A stretch of 51,735 bases of DNA from Cloacibacterium sp. (GTDB lineage: Bacteria > Bacteroidota > Bacteroidia > Flavobacteriales > Weeksellaceae): positions 1 to 51,735 of the forward strand of contig JAGOJI010000004.1 of the NCBI GenBank assembly GCA_017995195.1, in the 5' to 3' direction. The notes beneath the pieces were generated by a model. That model was not told where the DNA came from and did not search any database. It saw nothing but the letters and a program-made list of their open reading frames with translations. Of the stretch, positions 1 to 7,859 are shown piece after piece. Each line of letters opens with the position of its first letter. The stretch's first letter is position 1. A program made the position numbers and the translations under genes.

Positions 1-1
1 A

Positions 2-385
2 ATCAATACCACAAATTTTCAAGCAGTAAATTCCGTACAAATTCCGGAATTACTCAAAAACAGTCAAAAAAGATTGGCAGACAACAAAAACTACCAGTTG
101 TGGCAAGAATCTGCAAAATGGAGAGAAAGTTTGGATAAGGAAGAAAAAATATCGCTGAACCAAACTCAATTTAATGAGGTTGTTAAAAAAAGAAAGGCTC
201 AGATAGAACGCTTCAAAGTTCTTACAAAGTTCAACAACGGACTCACATTTTCTCTAAGTCCTGAAGAAGCGGCAAGGGTAAAAAAAGATGAGGTATTTGC
301 CAAAAAGAATGAAACCTGGACGAAAAACCTAAAGAGAGATATTTATCTTCAGGAAGCGGTAAACATTATTTCGGAAATGAAATAA
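2..385 (+). CDS. prc: Carboxy-terminal processing (tail-specific) protease, 3' end only
   Basis: The reading frame is open to the left edge of the window, so this is the C-terminal part (about 127 residues) of a longer gene. It matches the C-terminal region that follows the PDZ and S41 protease domains in Prc/Tsp: an IPELL segment, a basic RLADNK stretch, then SLNQTQF and a final YLQEAVNII motif. E. coli Prc has the same order (IxPxL, RxAxD, SLN, PYLDETVNI). Prc-type proteases act in the periplasm on C-terminal tails of substrates. The catalytic Ser/Lys domain is outside the window. A TTG at 74 could be read as a start, but the homology runs upstream of it, so I treat the gene as cut by the window. 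Confidence 0.82.
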   Translation: MNTTNFQAVNSVQIPELLKNSQKRLADNKNYQLWQESAKWRESLDKEEKISLNQTQFNEVVKKRKAQIERFKVLTKFNNGLTFSLSPEEAARVKKDEVFAKKNETWTKNLKRDIYLQEAVNIISEMK

Positions 386-422
386 GAAGAGTCTTTTCTT
401 TAATAAAAATATAGTAAAATAA

Positions 423-1244
423 ATGCAGGAAATAAAAGAAATTTTAGAGTACAAACTCTTTACCATTCACAACTATGAGCTCTATGTTTATGAAGTATTA
501 GGTGTACTATTGATACTTGTTTTTAGTTTTTTGGTAGATCGTTTTGCCAAGAAAATTCTCTATAAATCTACTCGGATAGATGCAGGAACTCAGTACGCCC
601 TTTATCAGATTTTACATTACCTCATTATTATTGCTACATTTTTCCTGAGTGTACGCACGATGGGTATGGATATTTCTCCTCTATTGGTTGGTTCTGGGGC
701 AATTTTGGTGGGAATTGGTTTGGGCTTACAAAATCTGTTTTTAGATTTTATCTCGGGTATTATTATTTTGATTGACCGAAGTATAAAAGTAGGCGATGTA
801 TTGGACATCAATGGAATCATAGGAAGGGTAACGGAAATAAAAATGCGAACAACTACACTGATTACCGGAGAAAATAAAACTATTGTTTTCCCCAATTCCC
901 TTCTTACAAAGGATAAGCTCATTAATTTTTCTTATAACGATTCTTTCGTTATTTTTAATATTGAGGTAGGTGTAGACTACAATACCGACTTAGAAGTGGC
1001 AAAAAAATTACTCGTAGAGTCTGCGAAAGAAAACAAGGAAACCTCAACCCAACATGAACCTTTTGTGCGACTTGAGGGCTTCGGAGATTCTTCTTTGGAT
1101 TTGAAGCTGTACTTTTATTCCAATAATTTATTCAGAGCTTCTCAGATTAGGAGCGATATTCGTATGGCTATTTTAGAGAAGTTCCGAAAACAAGGTATCA
1201 ATATTCCGTATCCTATTACAACAATCGAGAATATATCGTCTTGA
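423..1244 (+). CDS. MscS-family mechanosensitive ion channel
   Basis: This 273-residue protein has the small-MscS layout. Three hydrophobic segments lie at about 24-44, 60-80 and 84-117. The third is the Gly/Ala-rich pore helix ending in GLGLQNLFLDFISG. The beta domain follows, with RSIKVGDVLDINGIIGRVTEI and VFPNSLL. Channels of this family sit in the inner membrane and open under membrane tension to release solutes during osmotic downshift. It starts 37 bases after the prc stop with no clear promoter between, so readthrough from prc is likely. It converges on hutH across an inverted repeat. Confidence 0.92.
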   Translation: MQEIKEILEYKLFTIHNYELYVYEVLGVLLILVFSFLVDRFAKKILYKSTRIDAGTQYALYQILHYLIIIATFFLSVRTMGMDISPLLVGSGAILVGIGLGLQNLFLDFISGIIILIDRSIKVGDVLDINGIIGRVTEIKMRTTTLITGENKTIVFPNSLLTKDKLINFSYNDSFVIFNIEVGVDYNTDLEVAKKLLVESAKENKETSTQHEPFVRLEGFGDSSLDLKLYFYSNNLFRASQIRSDIRMAILEKFRKQGINIPYPITTIENISS

Positions 1245-1250
1245 TAACGG

Positions 1251-1326
1251 AAGTTATGAAGTTAGAAGGTAAGAGGTTAGGAAGTATCTGCTATTTGTTG
1301 CAGCTTCACGACTTTACAACTTCACA
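1251..1326. repeat. Intergenic inverted repeat between mscS and hutH
   Basis: The gap between the two convergent genes holds a foldback. The left arm begins GAAGTTATGAAGTTAGAAG at about 1250. The right arm contains CTTCACGACTTTACAACT at 1304-1321 and reaches the last codons of hutH. The arms pair imperfectly. There is no clear T-run, so a terminator role is possible but not shown. The same 18-mer recurs at 4270-4287, which suggests a dispersed repeat family. Confidence 0.55.
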
Positions 1327-2815
1327 CATCAACATCAAAAGCCTTATTTTTTACCAAACCTGCGATAGCTAAAATATCTTGACCAATAAGCCTGTCGTCT
1401 TCCAGTTTGTCTACCTTTGAGCGAATTAAATCGTAGGCTTTTTCTACAATTTTAGAACATTTTTGAGGTCTTCTAAATTCTAATCCTTGGGCTGCAAACA
1501 TTAATTCTATCGCTAAAATATGTTCTAAATTCCCAAGAACTTGATTGAATTTTCTACCACTAATGCTGCCCATACTTACATGATCTTCTTGCCCCAAAGA
1601 AGTAGGAATACTATCTGCCGATGCAGGGAAACAAAGCGTTTTGTTTTCTGTGACCAATGCAGCTGTTGTATATTGTGGAATCATAAAACCCGAATTAAGC
1701 CCTGAACTTTCAATGAGTAGTTTAGGCAGTCCGTACTTTCCTTCCAGTAGAAGATAGCTTCTTCTGTCAGAAATATTGCCTAACTCTGCTGCCGCCAAGG
1801 TAGCATAGTCCAATGGCAAAGCCATGAGTTGACCATGAAAGTTTCCTCCGGAAATGGCTTCTTCTTCGCTAATTATGATGGGATTGTCGGTTACCGAATT
1901 GAGTTCGGTTTCTGCCATCTGTTTCAGATGTTCAAAAGCATTTCTACTCGCTCCATGAACCTGCGGTATGCACCTCATGGAATAAGGGTCTTGTACTCTT
2001 CCGCAATCTTCGTGTATCTTCAGATTTTCGGATTTGTGCAGAAGTTTCAGCATTCTTTTGGCAACCCATTTGCTTCCGCTGTAAGGGCGAATGTCGTGTA
2101 GTTCTTTTTTGAATGGGCTTGCCGAACCTCTATAGGCTTCCAAACTCATTGCGGCAGCTAAATCAGCTAAGTCTAAGAGGTATTCCATTTTATTCAGTCC
2201 TTCAATGGCATGTGCCAAAATAAACTGAGTACCATTAATTAAAGCCAAACCTTCTTTGGGACCGAGCATCAAAGGTGGTAAATTGTGCTTTTTCAAAATT
2301 ACATCTGCTGCATTGGGAGTTCCGTTTTCCCAAACCTCTCCCAATCCCAACAAAGGTAAAACCAAATGTGACAACGGAGCTAAATCTCCCGACGCTCCTA
2401 CAGAGCCTTGTTCGGGAACTACAGGGATAATGTCTTTTTCCAACATTAGAATGAGACGTTCTACTACTTGCAAAGAAATTCCGGAAAAACCTTTGGATAG
2501 TGCATGGATTTTTGCCACCATCATTATTTGGGATAAGGTTTTGCTGATGGGTTTTCCAACGCCTACGGAATGACTTATAATTAAATTATGCTGAAGCTGT
2601 GCAATTTCTTCATCTGATATTTTGGTTTCACAAAGTGGCCCAAAACCAGTATTAATTCCATAAACCGTTTTATCGGAATCTATGATGGATTGTACATTTT
2701 TATACGACCGTGTTATTTGGTCTTTTGCTTGTTTATTGAGCTTTGCTTTCTGGGGATTTTTGATGATTTCAAGTACATCATGAAAAGTAAAGGTGTCGAC
2801 TCCGTAAATTAACAT
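1322..2815 (-). CDS. hutH: Histidine ammonia-lyase
   Basis: This 497-residue protein removes ammonia from L-histidine to give urocanate, the first step of histidine degradation, and is expected in the cytosol. The MIO cofactor triad Ala-Ser-Gly is at residues 141-143 (VGASGDLAPLSH). The active-site loop tyrosine is in VYGINTGFGP (about 52), and the substrate-selectivity Ser-His pair is at 81-82 (NLIISHSVG). NPIIISEE, GNFHGQ and QEDHVSMG further support the HutH family. Length is normal. No other hut genes (hutU, hutI, hutG) are next to it, so it stands alone here. Related tyrosine/phenylalanine ammonia-lyases share the MIO fold and flavobacterial ones also carry Ser-His, so substrate is inferred from overall similarity. 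A minus-strand TATTTTTG (2837-2844) upstream may be its -7 box. Confidence 0.9.
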   Translation of the reverse strand: MLIYGVDTFTFHDVLEIIKNPQKAKLNKQAKDQITRSYKNVQSIIDSDKTVYGINTGFGPLCETKISDEEIAQLQHNLIISHSVGVGKPISKTLSQIMMVAKIHALSKGFSGISLQVVERLILMLEKDIIPVVPEQGSVGASGDLAPLSHLVLPLLGLGEVWENGTPNAADVILKKHNLPPLMLGPKEGLALINGTQFILAHAIEGLNKMEYLLDLADLAAAMSLEAYRGSASPFKKELHDIRPYSGSKWVAKRMLKLLHKSENLKIHEDCGRVQDPYSMRCIPQVHGASRNAFEHLKQMAETELNSVTDNPIIISEEEAISGGNFHGQLMALPLDYATLAAAELGNISDRRSYLLLEGKYGLPKLLIESSGLNSGFMIPQYTTAALVTENKTLCFPASADSIPTSLGQEDHVSMGSISGRKFNQVLGNLEHILAIELMFAAQGLEFRRPQKCSKIVEKAYDLIRSKVDKLEDDRLIGQDILAIAGLVKNKAFDVDV

Positions 2816-2906
2816 AGCTTATTAATATTATTGAGTCAAAAATAAGCCTTTTTTGATTACAGATTTCATTAAAATTTATGGACTTCATCTATTCTTACCA
2901 TCAAAC

Positions 2907-2939
2907 AAAAAAAGAGCGGGAAAATCTTCCTGCTCTTTT
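2907..2939 (-). terminator. Rho-independent terminator of the Spy-like gene
   Basis: Stem arms AAAGAGCGGGAA (2911-2922) and TTCCTGCTCTTT (2927-2938) pair with one G-T wobble around a 4-base loop. On the minus strand the stem is followed by a T-run. It lies just past the stop of the minus-strand Spy-like gene and separates it from hutH. Confidence 0.8.
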
Positions 2940-2959
2940 GTTATATAAATATTACTTTT

Positions 2960-3391
2960 TTATTGGTTTTTGACTTCCATTTCGGCTCTTTGTTTCCCTT
3001 TTTTGAAGTCTCCTTTCCTTGGTTTTCCCATTCTGTTTTTCATTTTTTCCTGTTTTTGGGTTTGCCATTTTTGGTATTGCTCCGGAGTAAGAATTTGTTT
3101 CATTTCGTTATCCATTTGCTCGCGTTTTTTCTTCATTTCGCTTCTTTGTTGGTAGCGTTGCTCCATTTGCTTGATTCTTTCTTCTTGATTTTTTTGGTGC
3201 AGGGTATTTATTTTTTGTACCTGAGCGTCTGAAAGACTGAGGTCTTTTTTCATCTCGTTCATTCTTTCCTGATGTCTTTTTTGCATTTCGACTTTGCGTT
3301 GCTCCATATTTTTTTGGTTGTCCGGAGTTTGTTGTGCCCATGCTATGCTCATGGCACCGAACAGAGATAATCCTAAAAATAATTTTTTCAT
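2960..3391 (-). CDS. Spy/CpxP-like periplasmic protein (LTxxQ type)
   Basis: This is a small exported protein of 143 residues. It has an N-terminal signal peptide (MKKLFLGLSLFGAM...AWA, cleavage near residue 19) and a long helical, highly charged body rich in Gln, Lys, Met and Glu. Two LTxxQ-like motifs (LSLSDAQVQKI and LTPEQYQKW) resemble the Spy/CpxP envelope-stress chaperone family and the Bacteroidota DUF4890 group. An in-frame start 13 codons upstream (3430) exists, but the signal peptide begins at 3391, so I chose that start. The gene stands alone and has its own terminator. A role in binding unfolded periplasmic proteins or metals is inferred from the family only. Confidence 0.75.
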   Translation of the reverse strand: MKKLFLGLSLFGAMSIAWAQQTPDNQKNMEQRKVEMQKRHQERMNEMKKDLSLSDAQVQKINTLHQKNQEERIKQMEQRYQQRSEMKKKREQMDNEMKQILTPEQYQKWQTQKQEKMKNRMGKPRKGDFKKGKQRAEMEVKNQ

Positions 3392-3605
3392 TGTTGTGTT
3401 TGTTTTGTTGTTTTGAATTGTTGATTTCATCTTTGTTTAAAAATTTTAATTAACTGTAAACTGTTTTTCTGTTGGTTTGATGTTCCCCTCAACATAAGGT
3501 TAAACCAAAAAACATTAAAGTTTTGTTAAAAAAAATTAAACCATCATTTATTCTGACCGATGCAAAAAATCAATTACCATTGTTTCAACAACAAACAGGA
3601 AAGAA

Positions 3606-4136
3606 TTATTTTTTCAGGATTTCGTTCTGCATAATATAGCCGTCGTAAGTTATGGGCTGCCTATCGCTTGCATTGATGGAAACAAAGGCATTGCCGTTTT
3701 TAAATACTTCAATATTTATAATGCTTACGTGTTGAACGTCTTTTGGCTCAATAGAAATGAGCCATTTCCCTTTACTGTCTTGGTTTTTTTTAAACACAAA
3801 ATCTTTCGTAGTGAAGCGAAAACTGTTTTTATCTCTATCAAAACTTGGGTTGTACATTCTGCCAAAGTAGGGTAAGGTAACCGTTATTTCATCTTTTTTA
3901 ACAACAATAGTGTAGCCATAATCAAGCTGCAACATACGGGAGGAAGAAGTGTTGGGAAGAGAATTCATAATGTTGATGACATCATAACTGCTTGTATTGG
4001 CTCTTTTTGCCATAAAAGTAAAACTGTCGGATTCTACCAACTGATGGGTCACTTTAGAATCTAAACCGGATTGGGGCGAACATGAGTGTACTACAAATGC
4101 TAAGGCTACAGCCAATGCCCAAAGTATATTTTTCAT
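3606..4136 (-). CDS. DUF4251-type lipoprotein
   Basis: This 176-residue protein starts with a lipoprotein signal and a lipobox-like VHSC with Cys19, so it is probably membrane-anchored in the envelope. The body (SDSFTFMAKRANTSSYDV ... LPYFGRMYNPSFDRDKNSFRF ... RQPITYDGYI) fits the Bacteroidota DUF4251 family, whose function is not known. Length is usual for that family. It is transcribed away from the M48 protease gene, with about 290 bases of non-coding DNA between them. Confidence 0.75.
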   Translation of the reverse strand: MKNILWALAVALAFVVHSCSPQSGLDSKVTHQLVESDSFTFMAKRANTSSYDVINIMNSLPNTSSSRMLQLDYGYTIVVKKDEITVTLPYFGRMYNPSFDRDKNSFRFTTKDFVFKKNQDSKGKWLISIEPKDVQHVSIINIEVFKNGNAFVSINASDRQPITYDGYIMQNEILKK

Positions 4137-4247
4137 ATAGTAGATATTTATTGTTTTTTATGTTTATATGCAATCGCCTCTTGTTATATATGACGGTATT
4201 ATTCCATAAAGAGTACTAAGTTAAAATATTTTGTAATCTGAGCTTTT

Positions 4248-4345
4248 ATAGATTATTACAGTTTTATGACTTCACGACTTTACAACTCACGACTATAATA
4301 TAGCAAATGTAATGCTAAAACATGATGAAAATTGTAATAATCTAT
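4248..4345. repeat. 98-bp element bounded by 13-bp perfect inverted repeats
   Basis: ATAGATTATTACA (4248-4260) is the exact reverse complement of TGTAATAATCTAT (4333-4345). A second nested pair, GTTTTA (4261-4266) and TAAAAC (4316-4321), lies inside. The core carries CTTCACGACTTTACAACT (4270-4287), also present at 1304-1321. It looks like a small non-coding palindromic element (MITE or REP-like) inserted upstream of the M48 gene. No target duplication was obvious. Confidence 0.6.
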
Positions 4346-4348
4346 TTA

Positions 4349-4375
4349 TTTGGAATAAAAATTGTTTTACCTTTG
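4349..4375 (+). promoter_or_regulatory. Candidate promoter of the M48 protease gene
   Basis: TACCTTTG at 4368-4375 fits the Bacteroidota -7 consensus TAnnTTTG. A TTTG at 4349-4352 could be the -33 element, but the spacing of 15 is shorter than usual, so only the -7 box is convincing. The start codon is about 50 bases downstream. Confidence 0.5.
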
Positions 4376-4427
4376 TTAAGATAGAGTGTCTAAGCTTTAA
4401 CGAATTTATAAACAAAATTTATATAAT

Positions 4428-5237
4428 ATGAAAATCAAACAATTTATAGGAATGGGAGTTTTGGCAACCGCACTGGTTATGTGTACTACCAACCCTATTA
4501 CCGGAAGACAATCGCTTCAGTTGATGAATGATGGCGAACTTGCTACCATGGCTCTTCAGGAATATAAAACAACCTTATCTAAGGCTAAAGTAGTAACAGG
4601 AACCGCAGAAGCCAAAAGAGTACAAAATGTTGGGTTAAGAATAAAAAATGCAGCCGAAAATTATTACAGAAGCATTGGCAGAGAGCAAGCCTTAGCCAGC
4701 TACAACTGGGAATTCAATCTTATTGAAGATAAGCAAGTAAACGCATGGTGTATGCCGGGCGGAAAAGTGGCTTTCTACACCGCCATTATGCCTGTGTGTA
4801 AAGATGATACAGGAGTTGCCGTAGTAATGGGACACGAGGTTTCTCATGCTTTGGCAGGGCATGGAAACGAGAGAATTTCATCTGCTATGTTGGCTCAATA
4901 TGGTGGTGCTATTGCAGGAAGTGCTATTAAGAATGCACAATTGGCTCAAATATTCCAAAGTGCTTATCCTATAGGAGCTCAAATGGGATTGTTGGCATAC
5001 GGAAGAAAACAAGAATTAGAAGCAGACCAAATGGGACTATATTTAATGGGAATGGCAGGATACGACCCCAGACAAGCACAGCCTTTCTGGCACCGTATGG
5101 AAGCTATGACATCCAGCGGATCGAGACCTCCGGAGTTCCTCTCTACACACCCAAGTCCCGATCACAGAAGAAGTGATATGGACAAACACCTGCCAAAAGC
5201 TTTAGAGTATTATAAACTTGCGGGTGGAAAAATGTAA
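4428..5237 (+). CDS. M48-family zinc metalloprotease lipoprotein
   Basis: This 269-residue protein has an N-terminal hydrophobic signal ending near Cys19 (ALVMC), so it is probably a lipoprotein. The zinc site HEVSH is at 136-140 inside GHEVSHALAGHGNER. The third ligand lies in ELEADQMG (Glu198), and STHPSPDHR near 239-247 is the usual downstream M48 signature. It resembles the compact Oma1/LoiP/YcaL-type periplasmic proteases, which take part in envelope protein quality control. Its substrate is unknown. A short membrane protein follows 86 bases downstream with a possible promoter of its own. Confidence 0.9.
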   Translation: MKIKQFIGMGVLATALVMCTTNPITGRQSLQLMNDGELATMALQEYKTTLSKAKVVTGTAEAKRVQNVGLRIKNAAENYYRSIGREQALASYNWEFNLIEDKQVNAWCMPGGKVAFYTAIMPVCKDDTGVAVVMGHEVSHALAGHGNERISSAMLAQYGGAIAGSAIKNAQLAQIFQSAYPIGAQMGLLAYGRKQELEADQMGLYLMGMAGYDPRQAQPFWHRMEAMTSSGSRPPEFLSTHPSPDHRRSDMDKHLPKALEYYKLAGGKM

Positions 5238-5323
5238 TACATAAGAGTTATAAAATGAATATATAAGGGCTTTTTCGAAATTTTTAATAACTTTGGAGAA
5301 GCTCTTTTTTAATTTTTAAAAAA

Positions 5324-5617
5324 ATGAAAAGTCTATCTCTCGTAGGAATTATTCTTTTGCTTCTTGCAAGCATCTTGTTTTATTTTACCACCGATTTTTC
5401 TGTTCAGAATATCAACCTTTCCCATTTCATGGGAATTATGGGAGGAATTGGAATTGGACTTATCATTGGAGGTATTGTGGGCTACATGAGTAAGGGTTCT
5501 GCTATAAAAGCAGAACAAAAAAGAAAACAAATGGTTCAGTTGCAAAAAGAAAAAATAGAGTTGGAAAAGCAAGCCGCCGAGCTGGCGAAGCAACAAAATA
5601 CCCCTCCAAGTATATAA
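5324..5617 (+). CDS. Small two-helix membrane protein with coiled-coil tail, unknown function
   Basis: This 97-residue protein has a hydrophobic segment at about 3-22 and a glycine-rich one at about 34-55 (MGIMGGIGIGLIIGGIVGYM). A charged helical tail rich in Lys, Gln and Glu follows (about 60-92). It is probably an inner-membrane hairpin with the coiled coil on the cytoplasmic side. I do not recognise a family. TAACTTTG at 5288-5295 fits a -7 box, so it may be transcribed separately from the M48 gene. The coding call rests on clean signal and membrane architecture and position between genes. Confidence 0.7.
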   Translation: MKSLSLVGIILLLLASILFYFTTDFSVQNINLSHFMGIMGGIGIGLIIGGIVGYMSKGSAIKAEQKRKQMVQLQKEKIELEKQAAELAKQQNTPPSI

Positions 5618-5653
5618 AACCGAAGGGGGTAATATTTGATTAAAGGTTTCTTG

Positions 5654-6283
5654 CTAGAATTTTACTCCGGCTCCTATTAAAAACAGGCTTGATCTACTGT
5701 CATACCGAAGAGTTTGATTAAGATTTGAATTGATGAATTCTCTCTGATCTTTAGAAAATGCTCCTTCGTATCGTGCGTTTAAGATGAGATTAGAAATCAT
5801 AACTTGAGCTCCCAATTGGTATCCCATGGTAAATTCTTTGGTCGCATTTTCTTTGAAATCAGCAAACTGATTGTTGGTTGATAAGTTGTAAGAAGCTACA
5901 GGACCTACAAAAACGCCTAATTTATCTCCTAAAATATTGTAGCCCAATAGCACAGGCAAATCAACACGATCACTTTTTGCCGTAAGTTCTACATTGTTGA
6001 AATTGGTTGAACTTTTGAAAGTAGTATAATACAACTCAGGCATTAAGAAGAGAGAGGTGATGGGCAAATCCATCTTTAGTGATACTCCTACATTGTACCC
6101 AACACTGCTTTTTCCTTGGTCGGCTATGAGGCTCTCGGCTGCTCCCACAATTTGTTTCCACTCGGGTTGGCTTGCGTTATAGATAACATTGGCTTTTACC
6201 CCAAACTTAATGTTTTGGCTAAAAATAAATACGGAAGCACATAATAAACTGAGACTAAATAACTTTTTCATTTTTTTATTCAT
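5654..6283 (-). CDS. Outer-membrane beta-barrel protein (PorT-like)
   Basis: This 209-residue protein has a signal peptide (MKKLFSLSLLCASVFIFS) followed by alternating amphipathic strands (IKFGVKANVIYN, VGYNVGVSLKMDLPITSLFLMPELYY, LPVLLGYNILGDKLGVFVGPVASYNL). It ends in a C-terminal aromatic strand (SSLFLIGAGVKF). This is the small 8-strand outer-membrane barrel pattern of Bacteroidota. The first ATG at 6283 overlaps the last codons of the upstream ATPase gene by 8 bases. A second ATG at 6271 gives the cleaner signal peptide. Either way translation is probably coupled to the ABC transporter, which suggests a role linked to lipid transport, but that is inference. Confidence 0.78.
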   Translation of the reverse strand: MNKKMKKLFSLSLLCASVFIFSQNIKFGVKANVIYNASQPEWKQIVGAAESLIADQGKSSVGYNVGVSLKMDLPITSLFLMPELYYTTFKSSTNFNNVELTAKSDRVDLPVLLGYNILGDKLGVFVGPVASYNLSTNNQFADFKENATKEFTMGYQLGAQVMISNLILNARYEGAFSKDQREFINSNLNQTLRYDSRSSLFLIGAGVKF

Positions 6284-7082
6284 TTTTGGTAATTGAACTG
6301 ATGTTTTCTATGCTGGTTTTGTTGTTTTCGAGCATATATTGTCGTAGTTCTTTAAATAACTCTGATGAATAAACGAAATCAATAAGGTTATTATTGTCTG
6401 CCGTTATTAAAATGTCTTTATTCCCTTCCCATTCTTTTATTCCGTCTCTTAGATAGACTATTTTTTCGCCAATGGTCATCACCGAGTTCATATCGTGGGA
6501 ATTAATCACGGTAGTTGTGTTGTATTCTCGGGTTATTTCAGAAATTAGGTCATCTATGACGTTAGAAGTAAAGGGGTCTAATCCTGAGTTGGGTTCATCA
6601 CAAAAAAGATATTTGGGACTATTTACAATAGCTCTTGCAATAGCAACCCTTTTCTGCATACCACCCGATATTTCGGAAGGATATTTGTAATCTGCATTTT
6701 CGAGATTTACTTTACCTATGGTCTCTTTTACCCGCTTTCTTTTTTCGGTATAGGTAAGATTGGTAAACATATCCAATGGGAACATGATGTTTTCCTCCAC
6801 CGTCATAGAATCGAACAGTGCACTTCCTTGGAAAACGGTTCCTATCTCGGATCTTAGTTCCTGTTTTTGTTCTCGGCTCATATCCATAATATCTCTACCA
6901 TCAAAAAGAATCGTCCCTTGGGTAGGCTCGAATACATTCAACAGACATTTGAGGAAAACTGTTTTACCTGAACCGCTTTGCCCAATAACCAGATTAAGTT
7001 TCCCGGTCTCTAAAGTTGTCGAAATACCTTTTAAAACCTCTGTATCGTCGAAACTTTTTCTTAAATCTTTTACTTCTATCAT
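6276..7082 (-). CDS. mlaF: ABC transporter ATPase, MlaF type
   Basis: This 268-residue ABC ATPase has Walker A GQSGSGKT at 34-41, signature SGGMQKR at 139-145, Walker B YLFCDEP at 158-164 and the H-loop His at 196 (NSHDMNSV). The pairing with a 250-residue MlaE-like permease whose stop overlaps its start by 4 bases identifies it as the ATPase of an MCE/Mla-type system. Such systems move phospholipids or other lipids between inner and outer membranes. The MCE substrate-binding protein (MlaD) is not in the window. The C-terminal extension after residue 225 (NNLIDFVYSSELFKEL) resembles the MlaF tail that contacts a partner. Confidence 0.88.
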   Translation of the reverse strand: MIEVKDLRKSFDDTEVLKGISTTLETGKLNLVIGQSGSGKTVFLKCLLNVFEPTQGTILFDGRDIMDMSREQKQELRSEIGTVFQGSALFDSMTVEENIMFPLDMFTNLTYTEKRKRVKETIGKVNLENADYKYPSEISGGMQKRVAIARAIVNSPKYLFCDEPNSGLDPFTSNVIDDLISEITREYNTTTVINSHDMNSVMTIGEKIVYLRDGIKEWEGNKDILITADNNNLIDFVYSSELFKELRQYMLENNKTSIENISSITKNE

Positions 7083-7831
7083 TTACTCAGGAACATTTGG
7101 GTTAGTATTAAATTGGCAATAATGATGGATACAATGGTCCAAACCACAGCCTTTGTGCTTGCACGTCCTACTTCCAGCGAACCACCTTTTACATTATATC
7201 CAAAGTATGCAGGAATAGAGGCAATTAAGAAAGCAAAAACTACTGTTTTGAGAAAAGCATAGCGAATAAAAAATATAGGGAAGTACATCTGAACACCGGT
7301 AATGTAGTCGGCATCTGTCCAGTCTCCCGTTGCTTTTCCGGCAAGATAGCCTCCATAGACTCCAAAAACAATACTGATGGCAATGAGTAGTGGATTAAAA
7401 ATAATACAAGCCACTATTTTAGGTAAAATCAAAAAATTAGGAGAGTTAACCCCCATAATATCCAAAGCATCTATTTGCTCTGTAACACGCATGGTTCCTA
7501 TGGAAGAAGCGATATAAGAGCCTACTTTACCTGCCAAAATAACGCTGATGATGGTTGGGGCAAATTCCAAAATCAAAACGACCTTTGTGGCATGTCCAAT
7601 AAAAGGCATTGGAATAGGAATAGTAGCTGTTTTGAAGTTGTTGTACATCTGGATTGCTACTACTGCACCCACAAATAAGGAGGTAAAAAGTACCAACCCA
7701 AAAGAATTAACTCCCAAGTCATTGATCTCACGCATGAGGAGTTTAAAGAAAACCTTGGATTTCTGAGGCTTCTTGATGACCTTTCCCAGAAGAAGGAAAT
7801 AATCTCCAATAGATTCTAGCATTTTAAACAT
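7079..7831 (-). CDS. mlaE: ABC transporter permease, MlaE family
   Basis: This 250-residue integral membrane protein matches the MlaE permease family. It has an N-terminal amphipathic helix, about five membrane segments and the signature region GAVVAIQMYNNF, then LEFAPTIISVILAGKVGSYIASSIGTMRVTEQIDALDIMG in pieces. The EQIDAL motif is the coupling helix that docks with MlaF. It is first in a minus-strand unit permease, ATPase, beta-barrel. The short gap (28 bases) to the sugar-transferase gene upstream suggests shared transcription with it. Confidence 0.9.
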   Translation of the reverse strand: MFKMLESIGDYFLLLGKVIKKPQKSKVFFKLLMREINDLGVNSFGLVLFTSLFVGAVVAIQMYNNFKTATIPIPMPFIGHATKVVLILEFAPTIISVILAGKVGSYIASSIGTMRVTEQIDALDIMGVNSPNFLILPKIVACIIFNPLLIAISIVFGVYGGYLAGKATGDWTDADYITGVQMYFPIFFIRYAFLKTVVFAFLIASIPAYFGYNVKGGSLEVGRASTKAVVWTIVSIIIANLILTQMFLSK

Positions 7832-7859
7832 GCTGCAAAATTAACTTTTTTTTACTTAG

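Noticed and set aside
1829-2573. Two plus-strand open frames within hutH
   Set aside because: Both are antisense to conserved HutH motifs and have no start context or homology I recognise.
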